Shown here: in pieces, positions 17,197 through 26,241 of the stretch
Layout: each line of letters starts with the position of its first letter
How positions within the stretch are numbered: the first letter of the stretch is position 1
Source of the DNA: Mycobacterium lehmannii
GTDB taxonomy: Bacteria > Actinomycetota > Actinomycetes > Mycobacteriales > Mycobacteriaceae
Length of the DNA stretch: 64,000 bases
Assembly (NCBI RefSeq): GCF_002245535.1
Contig: NZ_NKCN01000011.1
Coordinates: forward strand, 111,052 to 175,051
Direction: 5' to 3'
Made by a program: the position numbers and the translations under genes
Notes under the pieces: model-generated
The model's database searches: none
What the model was told of the DNA's origin: nothing
What the model saw: only the letters and a program-made list of their open reading frames with translations

Positions 17197-18198
17197 CTAC
17201 GGCACTCGAACCGCTTGCAGCACAGCGTCGATGATCAGCTCGGGGGTGACGTTCGCGCTGGCGGCCTCGAAACCGAGGATGAGCCGGTGCCGCAGCACCC
17301 GATGGGCGAGCTTGGCGATGTCGCCGGGGATGACATGCCCGCGGCCGGACAGCAGGGCCAGCGCCCTGGCGGCATTGCAGAACGCGATGGTGGCGCGAGG
17401 GCTGGCGCCGTACTCGATCAACCGGGCCAGTTGGCGCGGAAGATACTGCTCGGGTTCACGGGTGACGGTGACCAGTTGGCTGGCGTAGTGCATCAGCGCG
17501 CGGTCCATGTGGACGTGGCGCACGACTGCGCGCAGCCGGCGGATGTCGTCGAGGCCGGCGACCGGCCTGCTGCGGTGCTCTTTGTCGTAGAGCCCAGCGT
17601 CCATCCGGGACATCATCTCCACCTCTTGCTCGGGGGTGGGGTAGTGCACGACGTCCTTGAGCATGAACCGGTCAGTCTGGGCTTCCGACAGCGGATAGGT
17701 GCCTTCCTGGTCGACGGGGTTTTGCGTCGCGATCACCAGGAACGGCTCGGGAATCGGATACTCGGTGCCCGCGATCGTGGTCTGACGCTCCTCCATCGCC
17801 TCGAGCATCGCGCTCTGCGTCTTGGCGCTCGACCGGTTGATCTCGTCGAGCAGCACGATGTTGGTGTGCACCGGCCCGAGCTGGGTGACGAACGAATTGG
17901 TCGCGGACTCGTAGATCTGGGTGCCGATGATGTCGCTGGGCAGCAGGTCGGGCGTGCACTGGATGCGTCGGAACCCGCCGTCGATGGCTTCGGCGATCAC
18001 GCGCGCAGCCGTCGTCTTGGCCAGCCCCGGAACGCTCTCGATGAGGATGTGACCGCCCGCGAGCAGGCCGATCAGCAACGACTCGCGCAGGTTCTCCTGG
18101 CCGACGACCTTGGCCGAGAATGCGTCAGAGACCGCGGCGACGACGCGTCGCGCTTCGGCGAGATCGCGCTGGTCGAGTTGAGTTCGTGCTGCGGTCAT
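17197..18198 (-). CDS. moxR: MoxR-family AAA+ ATPase
   Basis: A 333-residue AAA+ ATPase, first gene of a six-gene operon running to 13271. Walker A is GGHILIESVPGLAKTT (residues 48-63), Walker B NIVLLDEINRSS, and the sensor segment VIATQNPVDQEG; a C-terminal lid domain follows. MoxR proteins act as chaperone-like ATPases that mature or insert cofactors into partner proteins, usually vWA proteins from the same operon. Start chosen at ATG 18198 (MTAARTQLDQ); an in-frame ATG at 18252 would add 18 unusual Arg/Ser-rich residues. Confidence 0.92.
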   Translation of the reverse strand: MTAARTQLDQRDLAEARRVVAAVSDAFSAKVVGQENLRESLLIGLLAGGHILIESVPGLAKTTAARVIAEAIDGGFRRIQCTPDLLPSDIIGTQIYESATNSFVTQLGPVHTNIVLLDEINRSSAKTQSAMLEAMEERQTTIAGTEYPIPEPFLVIATQNPVDQEGTYPLSEAQTDRFMLKDVVHYPTPEQEVEMMSRMDAGLYDKEHRSRPVAGLDDIRRLRAVVRHVHMDRALMHYASQLVTVTREPEQYLPRQLARLIEYGASPRATIAFCNAARALALLSGRGHVIPGDIAKLAHRVLRHRLILGFEAASANVTPELIIDAVLQAVRVP

Positions 18199-18295
18199 GG
18201 ATGCCTCTCGTCTCCGGCTGCCGGATGCGGATACCCGGGCCAGGGTATTCACACACCGCTGATCGGGCGAACAGCCGCGACGATCCGCGCGAGGG

Positions 18296-19546
18296 CTAGG
18301 CCAAAAAGCGTTCGACGTACGGGGCGAAGCGGGCCGCCAATTCGTTCGGGTCGAGTCCGAACATCTCCGGCGAGGTCGCCACCCGCCCGAGCCGGCCCCG
18401 CTGGTGTCCCGCGAGGTACTCGGCCATGGCGGCGCGGGCGTCCCCGCTCATCGCCTCGTCGGCAAGCGTGTAAATCGCTGCTGCGGTGCCCATTTCGTCG
18501 GCCATGAAGTCGTCGAACCTGACGTCGATCGAGCGTTCGGCCCCAATGACGTCGCGATCGCGGATCAATGCGGCCAGCATCAGCTCGAGACGGTCGATCC
18601 AGCATGCGGCGATGTCCTCGACCGGAACCGGTGCGCAGTGCATGCGCGCGGAGTAGGTCAGCATCGCGAGCATCGACAGCACGACGGGGACCGGATCGCG
18701 GTGGGTCGTGATCACCACCACACCGGGAAAGACCCGGTCGAGCACGGGCAGCTGCTCGAGGTGCTGCGGGGATTTGAGCAGCCACCGTCTGCCCCCGCGC
18801 AGGAACTGCAACGCCTTCAACTGCAGCGCCAGGTGCTCGTAGTGGGGCGTCTGGTCATGTGAGAGGTAGTAGTCGCGCCACCGCGGCACATACGCCAACG
18901 TCTCGAACAGCATCGAGCTGAAGTCGTTGGCCAGCAGCTGGATCTCCTCGTGCACGTGGTCGGTCGTCATCTCGTGCATGAGCGCGAAGTGCGGCATCAC
19001 CGCGTTCATGAACTCCACCGCGGCATCCATCCGGGTGCGCCGGGGATCCGGGTCGATACCGGCCTCTGAGGGCAACGGGAACGGTTCGTTGCTCTCGAAG
19101 TACGGAAGGGTGCGAAAGGTCGGACCCGCGGCCAGCAGGTTGTGCAGGTGGGTGGTGCCGGTGCGTGGCAGCCCGGCGATGACGACCGGCGGCGCCAGTT
19201 CGATGTCGTGGATCTCGGGATGGCTGGCCAGGAGGTCGGTGAGCAGCAGGCGGTTCTTCAGCAACTGGACCAGCTGGGCGTGGAAGTTCACCACTCCGGC
19301 GTCGCTCAGTCCCGGAATCTCCTGCAACGCAGCCAGATACACGTCGAGGCGGTCGCGGTAATCGTCGGGGCCGAAGTCGTCGAGCCCGGTCTCCGCGCTG
19401 GCCTTTGCGTGCAGGACGTCGGCGTCGAGCGGACACTCGGGCGCCATCGCCGCCATCATGTCGCGAATCGGCTGGATCTCCACGGGGAAGCGCGGCTCGG
19501 CGAGGTCGTCGAGGACGACGGGCGGCGCAGGTGAGATGTCGGTCAC
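18296..19546 (-). CDS. Sulfotransferase-family protein
   Basis: A 416-residue PAPS-dependent sulfotransferase-type protein. The 5'-phosphosulfate loop is AGLPRTGTTHLHNLLA (about residues 124-139), and a 3'-phosphate-binding element is likely at VVITTHRDPVPVVLSM. Related mycobacterial proteins sulfate lipids or have unknown acceptors. Start is GTG 19546; on this strand a TAACAT -10-like hexamer (19560-19555) lies 8 nt upstream, as in leaderless mRNAs. It is divergent from a TetR gene 28 nt away, the probable regulator. Confidence 0.85.
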   Translation of the reverse strand: MTDISPAPPVVLDDLAEPRFPVEIQPIRDMMAAMAPECPLDADVLHAKASAETGLDDFGPDDYRDRLDVYLAALQEIPGLSDAGVVNFHAQLVQLLKNRLLLTDLLASHPEIHDIELAPPVVIAGLPRTGTTHLHNLLAAGPTFRTLPYFESNEPFPLPSEAGIDPDPRRTRMDAAVEFMNAVMPHFALMHEMTTDHVHEEIQLLANDFSSMLFETLAYVPRWRDYYLSHDQTPHYEHLALQLKALQFLRGGRRWLLKSPQHLEQLPVLDRVFPGVVVITTHRDPVPVVLSMLAMLTYSARMHCAPVPVEDIAACWIDRLELMLAALIRDRDVIGAERSIDVRFDDFMADEMGTAAAIYTLADEAMSGDARAAMAEYLAGHQRGRLGRVATSPEMFGLDPNELAARFAPYVERFLA

Positions 19547-19564
19547 AGTGAGTTATGTTACTGT
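19545..19564. promoter_or_regulatory. Inverted repeat between sulfotransferase and TetR genes
   Basis: ACAGT (19545-19549) and ACTGT (19560-19564) are inverted repeats with a 10-nt spacer. The site covers the whole gap between the divergent genes, and overlaps the -10-like hexamers for both directions (TAACAT on minus, TATGTT at 19554-19559 on plus). A TetR protein bound here would control both genes. Confidence 0.45.
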
Positions 19565-19574
19565 CGGTTTCGTA

Positions 19575-20150
19575 ATGACGACGGAAATTGGCCGACCCCG
19601 CGACAAGCGCATCGACGACGCGGTGCTCAGCGCGACGGTCGACCTGCTCGGATCCACCGGTTACGCGGACCTCACCGTCGACGCGATCGCCCGTCGCGCG
19701 GGCACGAGCAAGCCTGCCATTTACCGCCGCTGGCCGGGAAAGGCCCATCTCGTGCACGAGGCGGTGTTTCCCCTCGGCACGGCGACCGAACTCCCCGACA
19801 CCGGGTCGCTGGCCGGCGACATCCGCGAGATGCTCAGCCGCACCGTCGGCGTGCTGACCACCCCTGCCGCGCGCGCCGCACTACCGGGCCTGGTCGCGGA
19901 GATGGCCGCCGATCCCGCGCTGCACGCCGCGCTGCTGCAGCGCTTCTCGCACGTGCTCTCGCGCGGGCTGACCGAACGGCTCGACGCGGCCGCGGCCCGC
20001 GGCGAGGTACGGCCGGAGGTGTCGGCCGCCGACGTCGTCGAGGCCATGGCGGGCATGACGTTTCTGTGCCTGATCACCCGAGCAGATCGACTCGACGACG
20101 CGTGGGTGGACCGGACCGCCACTTTCATCACGAGAGGAATCAGCGCATGA
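19575..20150 (+). CDS. TetR/AcrR-family transcriptional regulator
   Basis: A 191-residue regulator. The helix-turn-helix is VDAIARRAGTSKPAIYRRWPGK (about residues 35-56), the subtype with IYRRW common in actinobacteria, with a C-terminal helical domain. ATG 19575 (MTTEIGRPRDKR) is chosen over an upstream ATG at 19458 that would run into the sulfotransferase. It is divergent from that gene and its stop overlaps the ATG of the DUF1214 gene, so it may control both. Confidence 0.88.
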   Translation: MTTEIGRPRDKRIDDAVLSATVDLLGSTGYADLTVDAIARRAGTSKPAIYRRWPGKAHLVHEAVFPLGTATELPDTGSLAGDIREMLSRTVGVLTTPAARAALPGLVAEMAADPALHAALLQRFSHVLSRGLTERLDAAAARGEVRPEVSAADVVEAMAGMTFLCLITRADRLDDAWVDRTATFITRGISA

Positions 20151-21244
20151 CGCACGAATCGACGAGCGCGTGGCGAGAACTGCTCGACACCCTCGGCGGC
20201 CTGGACCGCAGCTTCCTCGAAGGGGACCGCGCCGTCTCCGACGACCGTCACATTGCCGACGGCTACCGCATGCTGGCCACCACGCTCGGCGTCGCGTTCG
20301 ACACATATCTCTTCGCCGAGCCGAGCCGGCCCGTGTGGGTCGAACTCAACACCCCGTTCCGTCGCGACCGGCGCTGGGGCGGGGACAACACCGACGCCTT
20401 CTACTTCATGTGCCCGGTCGACCCGAAGCGCCGCTACCGCATCAGCGGTAACAGGGGCGACAGCGTCTACTTTTCGGTGACCGCCTACAACGAGCCGTCC
20501 CCCGGCGCGTGGTCGGATCGGATCGTCGCGCTGGTCCGCGACGACGACCTCGAGTTTGATGCCGACGGCAACTTCTCCTTCGAATACGGCCCGACCGACG
20601 GCGGTGTGGTGCTGGTGACCCGCGACTACCAGGCCGACCCGCTGACGGGGCGCCCAGTGTCCTGGCATATCGAGGCGCTCGACGAGCCCGACCCGATCCG
20701 GCACGGCGACGCCGAGACCGCAGCGGCGCTGCGGTCCAGCGCGGCGTGGCTGCGCACGATGTTCGCGATCCTGCCGCTGGCGGTCGGTGTGCGAGTCGAC
20801 GACGCCCACACGCTCGGTCACGAGATCGCCCAGGCCGCAAACGAATTCGCCGAGCCATACCAGGTGCCCGACGCGAACTTCGGGTGGTCGGCACGCGACG
20901 CGTGCTACTCCTACGGCAGCTTCGTGCTCGAAGACGACGAGGCGCTCGTCGTCACCCACCGGCCGCCGGCTTGCCGGTTCTGGAACCTCGTCGTGTGGAA
21001 CCAGTTCATGGCGGGTGTGACCGACGCCAGGACGTCGATCAACGGTTACAGCGCGGTGCCCAACTCCGACGGTTCAATCACCGCCGTCATCTCCCGCGGT
21101 ATGACCGCGCACCCGAATTCCATTACCACCGTGGACTATCCGCGCGGCAACCTGGCGTTCCGGTGGTTCCTCGCCGATGCGGTACCCGCCAAGCCGGAGG
21201 TGACGCTGGTGAAGGTGACCGACGCCCCGACCGACGTCACCTAG
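20147..21244 (+). CDS. DUF1214 domain protein
   Basis: A 365-residue protein. Its C-terminal part carries the DUF1214 pattern: RDACYSYGSFVLEDDEALVV, FWNLVVWNQFMAG, and PRGNLAFRWFL near the end; the N-terminal half has FYFMCPVDPKRRYRISGNRG, as in mycobacterial DUF1254/1214-like proteins. No enzymatic function is established. ATG 20147 overlaps the TetR stop (ATGA), and the gene faces menA with a hairpin element between them. It may share a substrate with the sulfotransferase, given the common regulator, but this is inference. Confidence 0.8.
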   Translation: MTHESTSAWRELLDTLGGLDRSFLEGDRAVSDDRHIADGYRMLATTLGVAFDTYLFAEPSRPVWVELNTPFRRDRRWGGDNTDAFYFMCPVDPKRRYRISGNRGDSVYFSVTAYNEPSPGAWSDRIVALVRDDDLEFDADGNFSFEYGPTDGGVVLVTRDYQADPLTGRPVSWHIEALDEPDPIRHGDAETAAALRSSAAWLRTMFAILPLAVGVRVDDAHTLGHEIAQAANEFAEPYQVPDANFGWSARDACYSYGSFVLEDDEALVVTHRPPACRFWNLVVWNQFMAGVTDARTSINGYSAVPNSDGSITAVISRGMTAHPNSITTVDYPRGNLAFRWFLADAVPAKPEVTLVKVTDAPTDVT

Positions 21245-21253
21245 TCAACTTCA

Positions 21254-21317
21254 GCGCGAGCGTGCGTGTTGGCACACGACACGTCGCGAAATCCCGACAT
21301 TTCACGCACGCTCGCGC
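21254..21317. repeat. Dispersed hairpin element, family A, copy 2
   Basis: A perfect 15-bp inverted repeat, GCGCGAGCGTGCGTG (21254-21268) and its complement (21303-21317), with a 34-nt centre containing CGACACGTCGCGAAAT. It lies between the convergent ends of the DUF1214 gene (21244) and menA (21327), so the RNA hairpin could terminate both. It has no U-tract. Confidence 0.8.
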
Positions 21318-21326
21318 GGCGTGAGA

Positions 21327-22196
21327 TCACCCGAGCGCCAGCGCAAGCGCCACAGCGACCGCCCACACCAGCATCGTCAACCCCGTGTCACGCAGAACCG
21401 GGATCAGGTCCTTACCGCCACGGCCTCGACGCACCGGTGCCGCCGCGCGCACCGCGAGCGGCAGGGCCACCAGGGCGACAGCCGCCCACGCCGTCGCAAG
21501 CATCAGCGCCAACGTCAACGCGAATGCCACCACCAGCAGCAGCTGATACAGCAGCCGGGTCCGCGCGTCGCCGAGTCGTACGGCCAGCGTGATCTTCCCT
21601 GACTCCGTGTCGGTCGGGATGTCGCGCAGGTTGTTGGCCACCAACACCGCCGACGACAGAGACCCCATCGCCACCGCGATCGCGGCGCCCACCCAGTCGA
21701 TCCGCAGCGCCTGGGTGTACTGGGTGCCCAACACGGCCACCAACCCGAAGAACACGAACACCGCGACCTCGCCGAGTCCGAGATAGCCGTACGGCTTCGA
21801 CCCGCCGGTGTACAACCACGCCCCGGCGATGCACACCGCGCCGACCGCGATCAGCCACGGGGCGCTCACCACCGCCAGCACCAGACCCGCGATCGCCGCC
21901 ATGACCAGGCTCACCACCGCGGCGGTCAGCACGGCGCGAGGCGTGGCGACCTTCGAGCCGACCAGCCGCAGCGGCCCCGCGCGGACGTCGTCGGTGCCGC
22001 GGATGCCGTCGGAGTAGTCGTTGGCGTAGTTGACCCCGACGATCATCGCGACGGCGACCGCCAATGCGAGCAGCGCCTTCCACCAGCACGCGGCCTGCAG
22101 CCACGCCGCGGCACCGGTGCCCGCGATCACGGGTGCGATCGCGTTGGGCAGCGTGCGCGGCCGAGCGCCCTCGACCCATTGCGCGAATGTCGCCAC
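21327..22196 (-). CDS. menA: 1,4-dihydroxy-2-naphthoate polyprenyltransferase
   Basis: Joins the polyprenyl chain to 1,4-dihydroxy-2-naphthoate, the membrane step of menaquinone synthesis. The 289-residue UbiA-fold protein has many helices; the first Asp-rich Mg-diphosphate motif is [11 protein letters not shown] (about residue 60) and the second is [10 protein letters not shown] (about residue 193). Equivalent to Rv0534c. It is transcribed alone, facing the DUF1214 gene; the divergent small gene at 22241 is 44 nt away. MenA is essential in mycobacteria. Confidence 0.96.
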   Translation of the reverse strand: MATFAQWVEGARPRTLPNAIAPVIAGTGAAAWLQAACWWKALLALAVAVAMIVGVNYANDYSDGIRGTDDVRAGPLRLVGSKVATPRAVLTAAVVSLVMAAIAGLVLAVVSAPWLIAVGAVCIAGAWLYTGGSKPYGYLGLGEVAVFVFFGLVAVLGTQYTQALRIDWVGAAIAVAMGSLSSAVLVANNLRDIPTDTESGKITLAVRLGDARTRLLYQLLLVVAFALTLALMLATAWAAVALVALPLAVRAAAPVRRGRGGKDLIPVLRDTGLTMLVWAVAVALALALG

Positions 22197-22240
22197 GAGC
22201 GCCAGTCTCGCACGGCGGCAGGCCGTGGCAGACTGAGCGC

Positions 22241-22465
22241 ATGGAGGACCGACTCAGCAAGGCGGAGATCCGCAAGGACGCCGTGCAGGAGATCTTCGAC
22301 TCCGGCGTATCGACCGTCGGCGAGGTGGTGTCGATCGTCACCACCGCGGTCAAGGACGTCGCCAATGCGATCGGCGGTTTCGCGACCGACGCGTTCGAGA
22401 TCCGTGACACCGTGCGGCGCGCGTCGCAACAGGTCGACGAGACCGACGACCAACCGCCCGCGTAG
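22241..22465 (+). CDS. Small helical hypothetical protein
   Basis: A 74-residue protein, ATG 22241, with no hydrophobic segment long enough for a membrane helix. It looks helical and amphipathic ([42 protein letters not shown]). It stands between menA (divergent) and mtnP, whose GTG follows after 2 nt, so it is probably co-transcribed with mtnP. I recall similar short proteins near mycobacterial menA/mtnP but no function is known. Confidence 0.65.
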   Translation: MEDRLSKAEIRKDAVQEIFDSGVSTVGEVVSIVTTAVKDVANAIGGFATDAFEIRDTVRRASQQVDETDDQPPA

Positions 22466-22467
22466 AC

Positions 22468-23253
22468 GTGCTGGGAGTCATCGGCGGGAGCGGTTTCTAC
22501 AGCTTCTTCGGGCCCGACGCCCGCAGCGTCACCGTCGACACCCCCTACGGCGCGCCGAGCGCCGCGATCACCATGGGCGCCGTGGGCGCGCACGAGGTGG
22601 CGTTCCTGCCGCGCCACGGCGCCGACCACGAGTTCTCCCCGCACACGGTGCCGTACCGGGCCAATATGTGGGCGCTGCGCTCCCTCGGGGTGCGACGCAT
22701 TTTCGCGCCGTGCGCGGTCGGCAGCCTCACCCCCGCCCTCGGGCCCGGGGCCATGGTGGTGCCCGACCAGCTCGTCGATCGCACCCGCGGGCGCGTCGAC
22801 ACCTACTTCGACTCCGGCGGCATCCACGTCGCGTTCGCCGACCCGTACTGCCCGAGCCTGCGCGCGGCGGCCACCGACCTGCCCGGCGTCGTCGACGGCG
22901 GAACCATGGTGGTGGTGCAGGGGCCGCGGTTCTCCACCCGCGCCGAGAGTCGGTGGTTCGCCAACCAGGGCTTCACCCTGGTCAACATGACCGGCTACCC
23001 CGAGGCGGTGTTGGCTCGTGAACTCGAGATGTGTTACGCACCAATCGCATTGGTGACTGATCTGGATGCCGGCATCGACAGCGGTACGGCCGTGCGCACT
23101 GTCGACGTGTTCGCCGAGTTCCAACGCAACCTGGTGCCGTTCAAGAAGCTCGTGCACGACGCCATCGAAAACACTGCAAACACGGCCGAGGTGAATTCCT
23201 GTACGCACTGCCTGGCGCACGAGGGTGTCCGACTGCCGTTCGAACTCCCGTGA
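22468..23253 (+). CDS. mtnP: S-methyl-5'-thioadenosine phosphorylase
   Basis: A 261-residue family-2 nucleoside phosphorylase, equivalent to Rv0535. It cleaves methylthioadenosine with phosphate, the first step of methionine salvage. Signature text: VIGGSGFY at the N-terminus, FLPRHGADHEFSPH, and the substrate-binding NMTGYPEAVLARELEM near residue 173. GTG 22468 start with a clean N-terminus. The end overlaps the GTG start of the epimerase gene (GTGA), giving an operon with the galE3-like and hydrolase genes. Confidence 0.9.
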   Translation: MLGVIGGSGFYSFFGPDARSVTVDTPYGAPSAAITMGAVGAHEVAFLPRHGADHEFSPHTVPYRANMWALRSLGVRRIFAPCAVGSLTPALGPGAMVVPDQLVDRTRGRVDTYFDSGGIHVAFADPYCPSLRAAATDLPGVVDGGTMVVVQGPRFSTRAESRWFANQGFTLVNMTGYPEAVLARELEMCYAPIALVTDLDAGIDSGTAVRTVDVFAEFQRNLVPFKKLVHDAIENTANTAEVNSCTHCLAHEGVRLPFELP

Positions 23254-24281
23254 GAGTCGTGCTGACCGGCGCGGCCGGATTCATCGGGGCCCGGATCCAC
23301 GAGGCGCTACGCGACGCGGGACACGACGTGATCGCCGTCGATGCGATGCTCCCCGCCGCCCACGGGCCGGGTGCCGAACCGCCGCCGGACTGCCGGATGG
23401 TCGACGTGCGCGACGCGTCCGCGCTGGCGCCGCTGATGAAGGGCGTCGAGGTGGTGTGCCATCAGGCGGCCGTGGTCGGTGCGGGTGTCAACGCCGCCGA
23501 CGCGCCCTCGTACGGCTCGCACAACGACTACGGGACGACGGTGGTGCTGGCCGAGATGTTCGCGGCGGGCTGCCAACGACTGGTGCTGGCGTCGTCGATG
23601 GTGGTCTATGGGCAGGGCCGTTACGACTGCGCCGAGCATGGACCGGTCGACCCCCATCCGCGCACGCGCGCCGACCTCGACGCCGGCGTGTTCGAGCACC
23701 GGTGCCCTGTGTGCGGCGAGATCGTCCAGTGGCGACTGGTGGCCGAGGACGCGCCGCTGCGGCCCCGCAGCCTGTACGCCGCCAGCAAAACGGCGCAGGA
23801 GCACTACGCGCTCGCGTGGGCGGAGGCCGTCGGCGGCGCGGTTACCGCGCTGCGCTACCACAACGTCTACGGCCCTTACATGCCCCGCGACACCCCGTAT
23901 TCCGGCGTGGCCGCGATCTTCCGCTCCGAGCTCGAATCCGGCGATGTGCCACGTGTTTTCGAGGACGGTGGGCAGATGCGTGACTTCGTGCACGTCGACG
24001 ACGTGGCGGCGGCCAACGTCGCGGCTGTGGAATTTGAGCGGGGAGGATTCGACGCGTTCAACGTGTGCTCGGGACGACCGATCTCGATCCTCGAGGTGGC
24101 GACCGCACTGTGCGAGACGCGTGGCGACGCTCCGCCGGTGGTCACCGGCCAGTACCGCAGCGGAGACGTCCGCCATATCGTCGCCGACCCGGCGCGCGCC
24201 GCCGAGGTGCTCAGGTTCTCCGCGGCGGTGGACCCGCTCGACGGGTTGCGCGAGTTCGCGTTCGCGCCGTTGCGGACCTGA
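23250..24281 (+). CDS. galE3: NAD-dependent epimerase/dehydratase (GalE3-like)
   Basis: A 343-residue extended short-chain dehydrogenase, equivalent to Rv0536. The NAD motif is TGAAGFIGARI at the N-terminus, and the catalytic YxxxK is YAASKTAQEHY near residue 172. Between them lies an unusual segment, EHRCPVCGEIVQW (about residues 148-160), with a CPxCG knuckle and another cysteine in RYDCAEHG, suggesting a bound metal. True UDP-galactose epimerases lack this, so the galE name is doubtful. Start GTG 23250 overlaps the mtnP stop; the end overlaps the next gene by 1 nt. Confidence 0.85.
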   Translation: MRVVLTGAAGFIGARIHEALRDAGHDVIAVDAMLPAAHGPGAEPPPDCRMVDVRDASALAPLMKGVEVVCHQAAVVGAGVNAADAPSYGSHNDYGTTVVLAEMFAAGCQRLVLASSMVVYGQGRYDCAEHGPVDPHPRTRADLDAGVFEHRCPVCGEIVQWRLVAEDAPLRPRSLYAASKTAQEHYALAWAEAVGGAVTALRYHNVYGPYMPRDTPYSGVAAIFRSELESGDVPRVFEDGGQMRDFVHVDDVAAANVAAVEFERGGFDAFNVCSGRPISILEVATALCETRGDAPPVVTGQYRSGDVRHIVADPARAAEVLRFSAAVDPLDGLREFAFAPLRT

Positions 24282-25087
24282 TGCACCGCACCGTCCGCGT
24301 TGTCGTTATCGTCACGCTCGTGGCGTCCGGTCTGATGGGTCTGCTGTGGTCTCAGCAGCGGCGGTTGGTCTACTTCCCGTCGCCGGGTCCCGTGCCGTCC
24401 GCCGCCACGGTGGCGCGCAACGGACAAGACGTGGTGATCGAAACCGACGACGGAATCCGTTTGGACGCATGGTATTTCCCGGTTGAGGGGGACGGTCCCG
24501 CCGTGCTGGTACTGCCGGGCAACGGCGGGGACCGGTCGATGCGCGCGCCGCTGGCCGTGGCGCTCAACCGGATGGGCTCCTCGGCGCTGCTGGTGGATTA
24601 CCGCGGTTTCGGGGGCAATCCGGGCCGCCCGTCGGAGGACGGTCTGGCCGCCGACGCGCGGGCCGCGCAGTCGTGGCTGGCCGCACAGGACGGGGTGAAC
24701 GAGATCGCCTACTTCGGCGAATCTCTCGGCGCCGCAGTCGCTGTCGGTCTTTCCGTCGAGCGACCGCCGCATGCGTTGATGCTGCGTTCACCGTTCACCT
24801 CGCTACCCGACGTCGGGGCGGTGCACTATCCGTGGCTGCCGGTGCGGTGGCTGCTGCTGGATCGCTACCCGTCGCTGGAGCGGATCCCGTCGGTGCGCGC
24901 GCCGCTACTGGTGATCGCGGGGGACCGCGACGACGTCGTGCCCGAGCCGATGAGCCGACGGCTTTACGACGCCGCCAACGAGCCGAAGAGCTACGAGCTG
25001 GTGCCCGGCGCCGGGCACAACGACCTCGAGCTGCTCGCCGGCAAGCAGATGCTCGACGCGATCCGGCGGCTCCTGTCTCGGGGGTGA
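24281..25087 (+). CDS. Membrane-anchored alpha/beta hydrolase
   Basis: A 268-residue hydrolase of the Bem46/ABHD-type. One N-terminal hydrophobic segment (residues 6-24) acts as signal anchor. The nucleophile elbow is GESLG, with Ser around residue 148, the oxyanion loop is LPGNGGDRSM, and the acid and histidine are in AGDRDDVV and GAGHNDLE. ATG 24281 overlaps the stop of the epimerase gene by 1 nt. Substrate unknown; thioesterase or lipase activity is possible. Confidence 0.85.
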   Translation: MHRTVRVVVIVTLVASGLMGLLWSQQRRLVYFPSPGPVPSAATVARNGQDVVIETDDGIRLDAWYFPVEGDGPAVLVLPGNGGDRSMRAPLAVALNRMGSSALLVDYRGFGGNPGRPSEDGLAADARAAQSWLAAQDGVNEIAYFGESLGAAVAVGLSVERPPHALMLRSPFTSLPDVGAVHYPWLPVRWLLLDRYPSLERIPSVRAPLLVIAGDRDDVVPEPMSRRLYDAANEPKSYELVPGAGHNDLELLAGKQMLDAIRRLLSRG

Positions 25088-25110
25088 CCCGGGGTAGCCA
25101 TACTGGCCGG

Positions 25111-26238
25111 GTGAAACCAGCGATTTGTGAGCAGTTCGGCATCGACTTCCCGTTGTTCGCGTTCAGCCACTGCCGCGACGTGGTGGCCGCGGTGTCCAGC
25201 GCGGGCGGCTTCGGCGTGCTGGGCGGAACGGCGTACACACCCGAGCAGCTCGACCAGGAGCTGTCCTGGATCGACGACCACGTCGGGGGCAAGCCGTACG
25301 GCGTCGACCTGATCGTCCCGGCCCGCTACGAGGGCAAGGGCGAGGATCTGACGATGAGCGACCTCGCGGGCCGGATCCCCGACGAATACCGCGGCTTCGT
25401 CACCGAGCTGCTGGCCGCACACGACATCGAGGCCGAGGAGGCGCCGCGGTTCGGCAACGCCGCCCTCTCGGGCAACACGGGCAAAGACCTGCTGGACGTG
25501 GCGATGAACCACCCCATCCGGTTGATCGCCAACGCGCTGGGCGTCCCGCCTGACTACATGATCAAGGCCGGCAAGGAGAACGGCGTGCCGGTGGCCGCGC
25601 TGGTCGGTGCCAAGGAGCACGCCGTCAAGCAGGCGCATGCCGGCGTCGATGTGATCGTCGCACAGGGCACCGAGGCCGGCGGGCACTGCGGTGAGGTGAC
25701 GACGCTGGTGCTGGTGCCCGAGGTGTTGGAGGCGCTGGCGGCGATCGGCAGCGACATCCCGGTGCTCGCCGCGGGGGGAATCGTCACGGGCAGGCAGATG
25801 GCCGCGACGGTGGCGATGGGCGCGGCCGGCGCCTGGACCGGTTCGGTCTGGCTGACGACCGAAGAGGCCGAGACCGCGCCCTACACCAAGGAGAAGTTCC
25901 TCGCCGCCTCGTCACGCGACACCGTCCGTTCGGCGGGCAGGACAGGAAAGCCTGCGCGCCAACTGGTTTCGGATTGGACCCAGGCGTGGTTGCCGAACGA
26001 AGGCGGCCAGAAGCCGCTGCCGCTTCCTCTGCAGTCGATGCTCGCCGAGCCCGTCGTGCGTCGCATCGATGTGCTGGCCGCGCAGGGGCATCCCGGCGCC
26101 CAGGCGCTGGCGACGTACTTCGTCGGACAGGGTGTCGGGCTGATGAACAAGGTCAAACCGGCGCGCGAGGTGGTGCGTGAGTTCATCGAGGACTACGTCG
26201 CCGCGACCGAACGGCTGAGCAACTCGCTACCCGACTAG
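25111..26238 (+). CDS. Nitronate monooxygenase-family protein
   Basis: A 375-residue FMN-dependent TIM-barrel protein of the nitronate monooxygenase (2-nitropropane dioxygenase) family: AGGFGVLGG for the flavin phosphate, QGTEAGGHCGE, and VLAAGGIVTGRQMAATVAMGA. The expected catalytic histidine in many members lies in the GGHxG motif (GGHCG), seen here. Mycobacteria carry several such proteins of mostly unknown role. GTG 25111 start, 23 nt after the hydrolase. Its TAG is followed within 4 nt by a hairpin element. Confidence 0.88.
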   Translation: MKPAICEQFGIDFPLFAFSHCRDVVAAVSSAGGFGVLGGTAYTPEQLDQELSWIDDHVGGKPYGVDLIVPARYEGKGEDLTMSDLAGRIPDEYRGFVTELLAAHDIEAEEAPRFGNAALSGNTGKDLLDVAMNHPIRLIANALGVPPDYMIKAGKENGVPVAALVGAKEHAVKQAHAGVDVIVAQGTEAGGHCGEVTTLVLVPEVLEALAAIGSDIPVLAAGGIVTGRQMAATVAMGAAGAWTGSVWLTTEEAETAPYTKEKFLAASSRDTVRSAGRTGKPARQLVSDWTQAWLPNEGGQKPLPLPLQSMLAEPVVRRIDVLAAQGHPGAQALATYFVGQGVGLMNKVKPAREVVREFIEDYVAATERLSNSLPD

Positions 26239-26241
26239 TGG

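Noticed and set aside
21412..23220. Long open frame on the minus strand over menA, the small gene and mtnP
   Set aside because: It is antisense or out of frame to three well-supported genes, is Arg/Gly/His-rich, has no domain, and is explained by high GC in third codon positions.
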